Source of the DNA: Oscillospiraceae bacterium
GTDB taxonomy: Bacteria > Bacillota > Clostridia > Oscillospirales > WRJC01
Reading direction: 5' to 3'
DNA: 42,269 nt
Assembly: GCA_009777355.1 (NCBI GenBank)
Contig: WRMA01000007.1
Span: forward strand, 1 to 42,269
The position numbers and the translations under genes are program-made. The stretch's first letter is position 1; every line of letters begins with the position of its first letter. Shown piece by piece: positions 8,037 through 14,898 of this stretch. The notes beneath the pieces were generated by a model that made no database searches, was not told the DNA's origin, and was given only the letters and a program-made list of their open reading frames with translations.

Positions 8037-8465
8037 TTAATTATTAACTAACCTGCGTATCGGATTGACATATTCCCTCCAGTCCAAATCCCCGCGTTCA
8101 ATCGCCCTGACTAATATCTCCGCAGCCGCGATGTTAGTCGCCGCGGGTATCGTGTTCGCGTCGCACAGACGCAGAATATTCAGCGCGTCCTCGTCCGCGC
8201 TTTTACTGCTCTGCGTTCCCGAAACGTCCCTGAAATACAGCAGGCAATCGATTTCGTTGTACGATATCCTCGGGGCCATCTGCTGCTCCCCTCCAGAATC
8301 TCCCATAAGCATCTTCTCGATTTTCAGACCCGACGCATCCTCTATATATTTCCCCGTCACCGAATCCGCGCACAGATTATGATGTTTCAATATATTATAA
8401 TACGCTATGCAGAACTGAGCCATCAGTTCCCTTTTCATTTCGTGAGCTATTATCGCTATTTCCAT
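8037..8465 (-). CDS. mgsA: Methylglyoxal synthase-like protein with altered active site
   Basis: A 142-residue MGS-fold protein. Methylglyoxal synthase converts dihydroxyacetone phosphate to methylglyoxal and phosphate. The fold signatures are plain: IIAHEMKRELM, SVTGKYIEDASGLKIEKML, GDSGGEQQMA, NILRLCDANTIPAATN and AAEILVRAIERGDLDWREY. Against E. coli MgsA, the catalytic Asp71 in GGDQQ is Glu here (residue 60), Asp20 in the AHD motif is Glu (residue 9), and the PHDPD segment with His98 is replaced by a longer Ser/Lys stretch. Asp91 is kept (Asp80). Catalysis is therefore uncertain. It sits 20 bases after a MinD-like gene, an arrangement reminiscent of clostridial min-rodA-mgsA clusters. Confidence 0.8.
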   Translation of the reverse strand: MEIAIIAHEMKRELMAQFCIAYYNILKHHNLCADSVTGKYIEDASGLKIEKMLMGDSGGEQQMAPRISYNEIDCLLYFRDVSGTQSSKSADEDALNILRLCDANTIPAATNIAAAEILVRAIERGDLDWREYVNPIRRLVNN

Positions 8466-8485
8466 TATATATCATATCCCCTTGA

Positions 8486-9394
8486 TTATTTCTCGTTTTT
8501 AAAATATAAACTATCCGTTCTGAACCCGCCGTATTTCCTGCTTAATTTTATATTATTGTCAAGAATACGCCCGGCTATATCGTCGAAATCCTTTCTGACC
8601 CCCGATATTTTTCCGCCTTTGATATCATAGACCGTTTTCCCCGATTCCTGTAAGTCGCGTATGACGTCGCTTAATCCTATTAGTCCTATGAGCTTTATTT
8701 TCGAACGCTCGATTATTTCTACTATACCCAGGTTTAATCCGCGGGAAACCCCTTTCGGGTTAAAGCCGTTTATTATAAGCCTCACGTTTTCCCCTTTGCT
8801 CCCCGTCGATTCGGACAAAGACGCGGCAAGTCTCTCCGCGGACCTCACGGACGCAGACGAATGAAGGGTAATCACAAAAACAGTATCTGTTTTCGCCGCT
8901 AAAATATCGAACAGCTCGAATTTCCCCGACGGACAGTCAAATATTACGAAATCATAGATTTCTTTCGCCGCGGCAATAAATTCGCCGACTGCGTCTCCCA
9001 TAGAAAAACCCTCGCCGTTATTATTGCCGCCGTTGTTTTTACACTCGTATTCAAAATCGTAAAGAGGGGGGGACTTGAGGATATCGACGCTCGGACGGGT
9101 TGTTTTACTATGATTTATATTTGCATTTTTATCCCGTCCGGAAATAAACCCGAGACCGACGTTTTTCGAGTATACCGCGTCTTTGATTCCGACTCTTTTT
9201 TTCGCGACGTCGAGAAAATTATAGACTGTATCGTGTTCGCAGCCCAGAAACAAATCCACCGACCCCGACGATGCGTCAAGGTCGACTATGAGAATTTTAT
9301 ACCCCCGCGCGGCAAGGCCCGCGGCTAAATTGACGGCGACGGTCGATTTACCCACCCCGCCTTTAAAAGACGCAATCATTACAGATTTACCCAT
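8486..9394 (-). CDS. MinD/ParA-family ATPase
   Basis: A 302-residue deviant-Walker P-loop ATPase: KGGVGKST at residues 10-17 with the signature Lys, the Walker A' strand LIVDLDASSGSVD, and FVIFDCPSGKFEL as Walker B. Such proteins dimerise on ATP and position division, chromosomal or surface structures. A loop rich in Asn/Gly (residues about 118-130) interrupts the core. The end (RTDSLYFKNEK) does not look like the amphipathic membrane-targeting helix of MinD, and no minC, minE or parB gene is adjacent, so the cargo is unknown. A clean promoter lies upstream at 9457-9485. Confidence 0.85.
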   Translation of the reverse strand: MGKSVMIASFKGGVGKSTVAVNLAAGLAARGYKILIVDLDASSGSVDLFLGCEHDTVYNFLDVAKKRVGIKDAVYSKNVGLGFISGRDKNANINHSKTTRPSVDILKSPPLYDFEYECKNNGGNNNGEGFSMGDAVGEFIAAAKEIYDFVIFDCPSGKFELFDILAAKTDTVFVITLHSSASVRSAERLAASLSESTGSKGENVRLIINGFNPKGVSRGLNLGIVEIIERSKIKLIGLIGLSDVIRDLQESGKTVYDIKGGKISGVRKDFDDIAGRILDNNIKLSRKYGGFRTDSLYFKNEK

Positions 9395-9456
9395 TAAAGA
9401 AAAACGCCGCCTCTCCTGATTCTGATTTTTGTAAATTTATATACCCGCCCGATTTA

Positions 9457-9485
9457 AATATACCATAATTACGTTTATTTGTCAA
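9457..9485 (-). promoter_or_regulatory. Sigma-A-type promoter for the MinD/ParA gene
   Basis: On the minus strand TTGACA and TATATT are separated by exactly 17 bases, about 60 bases before the ATG at 9394. The gap also holds an AGGAGAGG site. Confidence 0.75.
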
Positions 9486-9562
9486 GACGGCGTAAAAAAT
9501 TTTACATTGCGAAGGCATAAAAAATATTCGCTGCAAATTTATATAATTATTGGGAATTTCAG

Positions 9563-9591
9563 TTGACAAAAGCTTTTTGCTGTGGTATAAT
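9563..9591 (+). promoter_or_regulatory. Promoter of antisense antitoxin RNA, copy 1
   Basis: Consensus TTGACA, 17-base spacer, consensus TATAAT on the plus strand. It drives transcription toward and into the 3' end of the small toxin gene at 9659-9754. Confidence 0.85.
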
Positions 9592-9597
9592 AAAATA

Positions 9598-9679
9598 AAG
9601 GCGTCGCCGGTAAACGGTTCAGCCTAATGATTTAGAAAAACAATCGCTCTCCTCTCAATTAGGGGCGGTTGTTTTTTCT
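9598..9679 (+). ncRNA. Antisense RNA antitoxin of a type I toxin-antitoxin system, copy 1
   Basis: A predicted transcript of about 80 nt from the promoter at 9563-9591 to the intrinsic terminator at 9638-9678. It is complementary to the last codons, stop and 3' tail of the toxin on the other strand, as in TxpA/RatA- and Fst-like systems. It begins with GGCGTCGCC and ACGGTTCAGCC, which also appear in slightly changed form (GGCGTTGCC ... GCGGTTCGGCC) near the 5' end of the toxin mRNA. No ORF of note lies within it. Confidence 0.75.
9638..9678. terminator. Bidirectional intrinsic terminator shared by toxin mRNA and antitoxin RNA
   Basis: AACAATCGCTC pairs with GGGGCGGTTGTT (with G-U pairs), and T-runs follow on both strands (GTTTTTTC on plus, GTTTTTC on minus). 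One arm is made of the toxin's last codons. Confidence 0.8.
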
Positions 9680-9754
9680 GTCTGCAAAATCAATTAACGC
9701 AAGAATAAAAATTACTAAATTAAGAAGTAAATCTACGTTCTGATATGTAAACAT
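9659..9754 (-). CDS. 31-residue holin-like type I membrane toxin
   Basis: A small hydrophobic peptide, MFTYQNVDLLLNLVIFILAL followed by IDFADRKNNRP: one membrane helix (about residues 8-22) and a short charged tail, as in TxpA/BsrG/BsrE-like peptides of Bacillota. The ribosome binding site is near-perfect (AAAGGAGGTG, 7 bases before the ATG). Its promoter at 9858-9886 is consensus-like, and the leader of about 97 nt starts with a GGGG-AGAAAT-CCCC hairpin, typical of these stable mRNAs. The antisense RNA runs in from the other end and shares the terminator. Toxicity is inferred from the family; it has not been shown. Confidence 0.8.
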   Translation of the reverse strand: MFTYQNVDLLLNLVIFILALIDFADRKNNRP

Positions 9755-9857
9755 TCGCCGTCACCTCCTTTACAATAACGCTCTGGAGTATGCCGGCCGA
9801 ACCGCCTACCGTATTTGTGGCAACGCCTTTATCCGGGGGATTTCTCCCCACGGTATT

Positions 9858-9886
9858 ATTATAACGTAAATTTATACAAAAGTCAA
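9858..9886 (-). promoter_or_regulatory. Promoter of the type I toxin mRNA
   Basis: Minus-strand TTGACT, 17-base spacer, TATAAT. Predicted start is near 9851, leaving a structured 97-nt leader before the toxin ATG. Confidence 0.8.
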
Positions 9887-9909
9887 GGGTTTTCTCGCAA
9901 AAAAAAGTG

Positions 9910-9938
9910 TTGACAAAAGCTTTTTTACATGATATAAT
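9910..9938 (+). promoter_or_regulatory. Promoter of antisense antitoxin RNA, copy 2
   Basis: TTGACA, 17-base spacer, TATAAT. The -35 region and flank (TTGACAAAAGCTTTTT) match copy 1 almost exactly, showing a duplication. Confidence 0.85.
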
Positions 9939-9944
9939 AGAACA

Positions 9945-10027
9945 AAGGAGTTGCCGGTAAACGGTTCAGCCTAATATATCAGAAAAACAATCGCTCTCCT
10001 GGTTGATTAGGGGCGGTTGTTTTTTCT
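9945..10027 (+). ncRNA. Antitoxin RNA copy 2, without an intact toxin of its own
   Basis: A near-copy of the RNA at 9598-9679: shared GCCGGTAAACGGTTCAGCC and AGAAAAACAATCGCTCTCCT, and the same terminator ending ATTAGGGGCGGTTGTTTTTT. The complementary strand keeps only the toxin's last eleven codons. It could act in trans on the intact toxin mRNA, because the terminator arm that pairs with it is unchanged. Confidence 0.7.
9984..10027. terminator. Intrinsic terminator of antitoxin RNA copy 2
   Basis: Same stem as copy 1 (AACAATCGCTC / GGGGCGGTTGTT) with T-runs on both sides; only the loop differs. Confidence 0.75.
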
Positions 10028-10042
10028 GTCTGCAAAATCAAT
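10007..10042 (-). pseudogene. 3' remnant of a second copy of the type I toxin
   Basis: Read on the minus strand, the end encodes IDFADRKNNRP and stop, identical to the intact toxin. Upstream the similarity ends at once and an in-frame TAA lies eight codons before the remnant. No ribosome binding site or hydrophobic segment is left. Confidence 0.65.
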
Positions 10043-10075
10043 TTCGGGAAAAATTATTTATAATCAAAAATTATC

Positions 10076-10104
10076 TTGATTTATGCGAAAAAATATGGTA
10101 TAAT
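10076..10104 (+). promoter_or_regulatory. Promoter upstream of the CD3324-family regulator leader
   Basis: TTGATT, 17-base spacer, TATAAT. Predicted transcription starts near 10111, giving a leader of about 270 nt before the regulator gene at 10383. Confidence 0.7.
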
Positions 10105-10168
10105 ATAAATATCGGTCGGGGGCGTCGGATTTTCCCGTCTGAAATACGAATGAAAGGAGTTGGTTATT

Positions 10169-10204
10169 GTGGTAAAAATCGTAGGAAAGGTGATTGAAAG
10201 TTAG
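10169..10204 (+). CDS. Possible 11-codon leader peptide
   Basis: A GTG-initiated reading frame, MVKIVGKVIES and stop, preceded by a good AAAGGAG site with a 9-base spacer, shortly after the promoter at 10076. Its last codons contain ATTGAAAG, which can pair with CTTTCAAT at 10253-10260. Size and position fit a regulatory leader peptide; no family is recognised, and it could also be chance. Confidence 0.4.
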   Translation: MVKIVGKVIES

Positions 10205-10369
10205 AATAATTTTAAAAGATTAAAATTTATTTTATTTACTTGGAATTATTCCCTTTCAATATCGCGCTTAATTACGCGCCCGGCAAGGCGAAGAGAAGAC
10301 GCTCTTTGCTTTGTAGGCGCGTACAGAGACAAATTATATTTAAGTGTAGTCAGTTAAGTTATTGAAAGG
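10193..10369 (+). promoter_or_regulatory. Candidate translational switch in the leader of the CD3324-family gene
   Basis: Three segments can pair in alternative ways. CCTTTCAATA (10252-10261) is perfectly complementary over ten bases to TATTGAAAGG (10360-10369), which contains the ribosome binding site of the gene at 10383. Its CTTTCAAT part also pairs with ATTGAAAG (10193-10200) inside the leader peptide. Between them, an independent long stem is closed by ACGCGCC (10274) and GGCGCGT (10315). Translation of the leader peptide could therefore decide whether the downstream site is exposed. This is read from complementarity only. Confidence 0.45.
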
Positions 10370-10382
10370 AGCGTAAGGTCGA

Positions 10383-10649
10383 TTGAGCAGTTACAGAAAC
10401 GCAAAGGAAATTCTGCCCGCCGATTTGCTTGAAGAAATCCAGCGGTATATAAAAGGCGAGATTATCTATATCCCCAAGCGCGACGAACAAAAAATAAAAT
10501 GGGGTACGAAAAACGGCAGCAGAAAAAAATACGACGTAAGGAACAGCAATATAAAAGAGCTTAAAAGAAACGGCATGACAATCGAGGAAATCGCGGGGGT
10601 GTACTATCTGTCCGCGGACAGCATAAGGAAAATTTTAAGCAGCGGTTAG
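10383..10649 (+). CDS. CD3324-family small DNA-binding regulator
   Basis: An 88-residue protein matching the CD3324 family of Clostridia, which has a Mor-like helix-turn-helix fold. N-terminal block AKEILPADLLEEIQRYIKGE, then IIYIPKRDEQKIKWGTKNGS, and a C-terminal HTH ELKRNGMTIEEIAGVYYLS with ADSIRKIL. A TTG start at 10383 follows an AAAGGAG site 12 bases upstream. The neighbourhood is a small-RNA patch rather than an operon, and the gene has its own terminator. Targets are unknown. Confidence 0.8.
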   Translation: MSSYRNAKEILPADLLEEIQRYIKGEIIYIPKRDEQKIKWGTKNGSRKKYDVRNSNIKELKRNGMTIEEIAGVYYLSADSIRKILSSG

Positions 10650-10735
10650 TCTGCCCGCCCGTTGCGGACATACATAAAATAAAGGGGTTGTTTACCAAAT
10701 AAAAACCGGATTTAAATTTAAATTTAAAATAAAGA

Positions 10736-10790
10736 AATAACGCGCGTATTATCCCGCAGTTTCCGGAATATATGCGCGTTATTGTATTTT
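10736..10790. terminator. Intrinsic terminator between the CD3324-family gene and nrdG
   Basis: AATAACGCGC pairs with GCGCGTTATT (10736-10783), followed on plus by GTATTTTTTATAT. It may work in both directions for the convergent genes. Confidence 0.75.
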
Positions 10791-10806
10791 TTATATACTT
10801 AAAAAA

Positions 10807-11337
10807 TCAAAAATCCTCGAGACGTTCTATCAGTCTCGCTTTCGTCGAGTTGGGATAACACGTTATGTCAAAAATACGCTGGTTCGAACTCCCCCTGAAT
10901 AATTTTCCGGACGTTTTTTTTGTTATGTCGAACTTACCGTCGATTAAATAATTCGTAACGGTCAGAAGCTCTTTGATATCTTTGTCGGTTTCCGCGATTT
11001 CAAGCAGCTCTTCGTAGAGATAACCCGAATAAGTTATGATTTCAGTACCTCTGATTTCAGTTTCGGCAAGTTTCGCAAGCTTGACAAGCTCCCTCGCTTT
11101 ACAGAACGGCTCACCTCCCGTAAAAGTAAGGCGCTTAATATTAGAACTTATTATTTTATCGGCGATTTTATATATATCCGCGTCGAACCCTCCGTTAAAA
11201 TCCTGGGTGTACGGGTTATGGCAGCCTTCGCAGTCATGCGGGCAGCCCTGGACGAACACGGCGAACCGGACTCCCGGACCGTCGACGACCGAATCTTCGA
11301 TTATTCCCGCGAGTCTAATCGGTTCAGACCGGTTCAT
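10807..11337 (-). CDS. nrdG: Anaerobic ribonucleotide reductase activating protein NrdG
   Basis: A radical SAM enzyme that generates the glycyl radical on NrdD. The [4Fe-4S] motif is CPHDCEGCH (CxxxCxxC), followed by LTFTGGEPF. I place the start at 11337 (MNRSEPIRLAG): AGAGG lies 6 bases upstream and homologues begin just before the RLAGIIEDSVVDGPG segment. The frame also stays open to an ATG at 11415, which would add 26 Asn/Gln-rich residues and has a weaker site. A DUF3800 gene and a candidate small RNA separate it from nrdD, with which it must function. Confidence 0.92.
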   Translation of the reverse strand: MNRSEPIRLAGIIEDSVVDGPGVRFAVFVQGCPHDCEGCHNPYTQDFNGGFDADIYKIADKIISSNIKRLTFTGGEPFCKARELVKLAKLAETEIRGTEIITYSGYLYEELLEIAETDKDIKELLTVTNYLIDGKFDITKKTSGKLFRGSSNQRIFDITCYPNSTKARLIERLEDF

Positions 11338-11452
11338 ACTCATCCTCTGATTTCTGACGAGTATATTCGCCTGATTAATATTTATTTGATTATATACAGA
11401 AACGGCAGTATCCATTTTATTTTTTTAACCCCAAAAAACTTTTATATTTATA

Positions 11453-11481
11453 TTGACAATAACAAAAATATGTAGTATAAT
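11453..11481 (+). promoter_or_regulatory. Promoter of a candidate small RNA antisense to the DUF3800 3' end
   Basis: TTGACA, 17-base spacer, TATAAT on the plus strand in the gap between nrdG and the DUF3800 gene. No plus-strand gene follows. Confidence 0.65.
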
Positions 11482-11487
11482 ATTATA

Positions 11488-11595
11488 AGCGGTTGACATA
11501 TAATAATTAATGCGATTGCATTTTGGCGGGTAGCAGCGGGTCGCCCAGTTGGCGGCTCCCCTAACAAGGGCTATTCGCCCATTTTTATTGCGTTG
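11488..11595 (+). ncRNA. Candidate structured small RNA in the nrdG-DUF3800 gap
   Basis: Downstream of the promoter lie three hairpins: AATGC-GATT-GCATT, GGGTCGCC-CAGTT-GGCGGCTCCC, and GGGC-TATTC-GCCC followed by ATTTTTATT, which could end transcription. The RNA would overlap the last codons and stop of the convergent DUF3800 gene. The GGTAGCAGCGGGTCGCC part loosely recalls the toxin mRNA leader at 9800 (GGTAGGCGGTTCGGCC). No coding frame is apparent. Ends are approximate. Confidence 0.45.
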
Positions 11596-12383
11596 GTTTT
11601 TATCAGTTCTTTAAACTTTGAAACAATAATTTTTGACATTTTATAGTCAATAAGATTTCTGTTAGGATTTTCTATACTGTTAATTTTTTTAAAATTTTTA
11701 AGTATATACTCTCGTTTAAATTTTGAAGAATCGCTAATATCATTTATGCCCATATCTGTTAATAGAAAATATTTATTCTCAAAAAAAGCAGAAACGTCTG
11801 CAAGCTGAACCATGTTGCTCATTTTTGAATCTGTTTTTAACGGCCGTTCAATAATATTATTGATTTTATATTCTTCTTCAAGCCTTAATATATTTAGAAT
11901 ACTGTATGTAATTTTTTCGTCAATGCTGTCTATTCTGTCTGTAATGATACTGCCTTTACTTTTTTTATCGGTTAAAAATAAATCAAACCAATAAGATAAA
12001 CAGACCAACGCAAAATAATACGGGTCTATTTTTATGTCCTGACCGATAATATCTTTAATGCTTGGTTTATGTATAGATACGGTAATTATCCCCAAACCAG
12101 AATCAGCCATAAAATCTACTGCTGCTTCGAGCGCGTTTAAATTTTGTTGCAGAGTCCTCTGACCCCAAAACGGCGTATTGCGTCTCGGATTATACATCAA
12201 TGCCGAATGAATCTCTATATCTTTTTTACCGAACAAATTTTTTTTCAATTCAGATAATTCTTCGTCAACTTTAATCCAGTCTCCGTCTTTTATAATAACA
12301 CCGCTCATGGTAAAATACGGCTGCTGTTTATCTTTATAGTTTGTTCCGGTATTCCCGCTTTCATCAATATACATTAGATACAA
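11571..12383 (-). CDS. DUF3800 domain protein
   Basis: A 270-residue protein with the DUF3800 hallmark MYLMYIDESGNTG at the N-terminus, followed by YFTMSGVIIKD and the IEIHSALMYN region; the later ITDRIDS and QLADVSAFF blocks carry further conserved Asp residues. The family has an RNase H-like fold and is often found in accessory or mobile DNA; activity is not established. It sits 33 bases after nrdD and before nrdG, splitting a pair that is normally adjacent. Its base composition is more A+T-rich than nrdD, consistent with later arrival. Confidence 0.88.
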   Translation of the reverse strand: MYLMYIDESGNTGTNYKDKQQPYFTMSGVIIKDGDWIKVDEELSELKKNLFGKKDIEIHSALMYNPRRNTPFWGQRTLQQNLNALEAAVDFMADSGLGIITVSIHKPSIKDIIGQDIKIDPYYFALVCLSYWFDLFLTDKKSKGSIITDRIDSIDEKITYSILNILRLEEEYKINNIIERPLKTDSKMSNMVQLADVSAFFENKYFLLTDMGINDISDSSKFKREYILKNFKKINSIENPNRNLIDYKMSKIIVSKFKELIKTNAIKMGE

Positions 12384-12416
12384 AACTGCAACCTCCCGAT
12401 TGTCCCTTAATATTTC

Positions 12417-14768
12417 TCACACGAACGCTATGTCTGAATACTGCGGCGTGTGTTTCACCCTCGCCTTTTCTTCTTTGACTTTCGCGTCGTTGAACCTGTC
12501 GAGAGTTCCGAGATATCCCGTTACCCGTCTGATACGGGTGAAATCTCCCCGTCCGTCGCTTTCTTTTCTGCCGCACTTCGGACATTCCGAACCTATGTTT
12601 ATTATCCCCGTGTAGCCGCAGACAGGGTCTCTGTCGACCGGATGATTTATCGAACCGTAGCCTATGCCGTTTTCTTTCATCTGCCTTATAATCTCTTCGA
12701 ACGCCTCGAGATTTTCGGACGCGTTACCGTCCATTTCGATAAACGTTATATGCCCCGCGTTCGTCAAATGATGATAAGGCGCTTCGAGTTTTATTTTGTT
12801 ATACGCGGCTATGCTGTGATATACCGGTATGTGAAAGGAATTAGTGTAATAATCCCTGTCCGTTACGTTTTTGATTTCGCCGAATAATTCCCTGTCGATT
12901 TTAACGAACCTGCCGCATAACCCTTCTGCCGGAGTCGCGATAAGGGTAAAGTTAAGCCCGTATTTAACAGTCGCTTCGTCCATTTTCTTACGCATGAACC
13001 CGACGATTTCGAGCCCGGTAATCTGCGACTGCGCGCTCTCCCCGTGATGACTTCCCGTGAGAGAAGTCAGACATTCGGCGAGACCGATAAATCCCATCGT
13101 CATAGTGCCGTGCTTCAAAACTTCCCCGATTGCGTCTTCGCTTTCCAGTTTATCAGAATCGAGCCATATTCCCTGCCCCATAAGAAACGGGAAGTTCTTG
13201 ACTTTTTTTTCGCACTGCATTTTAAACCTGTGCCTTAACTGCGCGACTACTAAATCTATTTTCTCTTCCAAATCGAGATAAAACTTCTCTATATCCCCGT
13301 TCGCCCGAATCGCTATCCTGGGCAGATTCAGCGAGGTAAAAGATAAGTTACCCCTGCCGAAAGTCGTCTCTTTCGTTTCGTCGAAATAATTCGAGATTAC
13401 CCTTGTACGGCAGCCCATGTAGGCGACTTCCGTTTCGGGATTTCCTTCCCTGTAATATTTCAGATTAAACGGCGCGTCCATAAAAGAAAAGTTGGGATAT
13501 AGTCTCTTCGCCGAAACTTTCATCGCGAGTTTAAACAAATCGTAATTTACGTCTTCTTTGTTATAGTTTTTACCCTCTTTGACTTTGAACACGTGAATGG
13601 GGAAAATAGGCGTTTCGCCGCTTCCCATGCCCGCTTCGAGAGCGAGAAGTATATTTTTTATGACGAGCCTTCCGGCGGGGCTCGTGTCGAGACCGTAGTT
13701 CAGCGAAGAAAACGGAACCTGAGCGCCCGCTCTCGAATGCATAGTGTTTAAATTATGCACGAGGGCTTCCATAGCCTGATAAGTCGCCCTGTCCGTTTCG
13801 CTCGCCGCGTACTTCACGGCGAACCTCTGCGCCTTGTCTATTATGTCCGGCTTGAAAAATCCGGACAATTCTTCTCTTTCAAGTTTGCCGTAACCGTTCC
13901 TGTTTTCGAAGACCGGACCGATATTATGCTTTTTCTCTATATTCGCCATCGCGCTCTCCGCTATATCTTTTACATCTTTTTCAGAACTGACTTCGAGATA
14001 TTTAATCAGATTCGCCTTATATAATTTTCTATAAGTCTTATCGACGCCTTTCGCGAGGGCGTAATCGAAATTGGGAATCGACTGACCTCCGTGCTGGTCG
14101 TTCTGATTCGACTGGATTGCGATACACGCGAGAGCCGAATAACTCGCTATATTGCTTGGCTCTCTTAAAAATCCGTGACCGGTGTTAAATCCTCCGGCAA
14201 ATAATCTGTCTATATCGATTTGACAGCACGTCGTCGTAAACGTCGCGTAAAAATCCAAATCGTGTATTTGAATATCCCCGTCGTGATGGGCCTTCGAGTG
14301 TTTCGGGTCGAGAATAAACATATCGGCGAACTGTTTCGAACCCTCCGCTCCGTATTTGAGCATCGTTCCCATAGCCGTGTCGCCGTCGATGTTCGCGTTC
14401 TCCCTTTTCGTGTCGCTGTCTTTAGCCGCCGTAAAAGTAATATCCTCGTACGTTTTCATGAGACGGGTGTTCATTTCCCTGATTTTATTGCGTTCGGCCC
14501 TGTATAATATATATTCTTTCGCGGTTCTCGCGTGGCCGGACTTCATAAGGACCTGCTCGACCGTGTCCTGGATATTTTCGACCGTGGGCAGCCTTTTGTT
14601 TTTTACGTATTCCTTTTCGATTTCCTCGGCTACTTTGTACGCTATATTGAGGGCGTTGTCGTAATCGCTCCCCCCAATCGCCTTCGCCGCCTTGAATACC
14701 GCGCCCGCGATTTTTTCTATGTTGAACGGCGCCTCCCGTCCGTCCCTCTTGATAATCTTAGTGACCAT
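12417..14768 (-). CDS. nrdD: Anaerobic (class III) ribonucleoside-triphosphate reductase NrdD
   Basis: Reduces ribonucleoside triphosphates to deoxynucleotides under anaerobic conditions, using a glycyl radical made by NrdG. The 783-residue protein has an N-terminal ATP-cone (residues 3-95), the NQNDQHGGQSIPNFD active-site block, the MGCRTRVISN cysteine loop and the glycyl radical motif RVTGYLG (Gly near 751). The C-terminal metal knob shows DPVCGYTG ... CPKCGRK; only three Cys are visible. Promoter at 14899-14927, with a probable NrdR box just after the start of transcription. Confidence 0.97.
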   Translation of the reverse strand: MVTKIIKRDGREAPFNIEKIAGAVFKAAKAIGGSDYDNALNIAYKVAEEIEKEYVKNKRLPTVENIQDTVEQVLMKSGHARTAKEYILYRAERNKIREMNTRLMKTYEDITFTAAKDSDTKRENANIDGDTAMGTMLKYGAEGSKQFADMFILDPKHSKAHHDGDIQIHDLDFYATFTTTCCQIDIDRLFAGGFNTGHGFLREPSNIASYSALACIAIQSNQNDQHGGQSIPNFDYALAKGVDKTYRKLYKANLIKYLEVSSEKDVKDIAESAMANIEKKHNIGPVFENRNGYGKLEREELSGFFKPDIIDKAQRFAVKYAASETDRATYQAMEALVHNLNTMHSRAGAQVPFSSLNYGLDTSPAGRLVIKNILLALEAGMGSGETPIFPIHVFKVKEGKNYNKEDVNYDLFKLAMKVSAKRLYPNFSFMDAPFNLKYYREGNPETEVAYMGCRTRVISNYFDETKETTFGRGNLSFTSLNLPRIAIRANGDIEKFYLDLEEKIDLVVAQLRHRFKMQCEKKVKNFPFLMGQGIWLDSDKLESEDAIGEVLKHGTMTMGFIGLAECLTSLTGSHHGESAQSQITGLEIVGFMRKKMDEATVKYGLNFTLIATPAEGLCGRFVKIDRELFGEIKNVTDRDYYTNSFHIPVYHSIAAYNKIKLEAPYHHLTNAGHITFIEMDGNASENLEAFEEIIRQMKENGIGYGSINHPVDRDPVCGYTGIINIGSECPKCGRKESDGRGDFTRIRRVTGYLGTLDRFNDAKVKEEKARVKHTPQYSDIAFV

Positions 14769-14859
14769 TTCGTTCCGATTTCTCCTTAAATTTTTATATA
14801 CTTTAAATAATTTGATAATACCCTATTTAGCGTAAATTTTTGGAATAATACATATTTTA

Positions 14860-14875
14860 ACACAACATATAGTAG
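14860..14875 (-). promoter_or_regulatory. Probable NrdR box in the nrdD leader
   Basis: ACACAACATATAGTAG fits the NrdR consensus ACACWATATATWGTGT at 13 of 16 positions. It lies 17-32 bases downstream of the predicted transcription start, a good place for repression. A second box at the usual ~31-base spacing was not clear. Confidence 0.5.
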
Positions 14876-14898
14876 AATTTTAATAAACGTCCTAATTT

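Noticed and set aside
9387-9569. 60-codon minus-strand frame before the MinD/ParA gene
   Set aside because: It covers the promoter of that gene and has no family features.
10003-10197. 64-codon plus-strand frame across the second antitoxin RNA and next promoter
   Set aside because: It covers a terminator and a promoter, and has no ribosome binding site or recognisable protein sequence.
12364-12585. 73-codon minus-strand frame at the nrdD end
   Set aside because: Shifted frame of the nrdD C-terminus; no ribosome site.
12600-12660. Apparent loss of one of four metal-binding Cys in NrdD (DPVCGYTG)
   Set aside because: I could not rule out that DPVC is the normal form in this NrdD branch, so I do not claim a lost residue.
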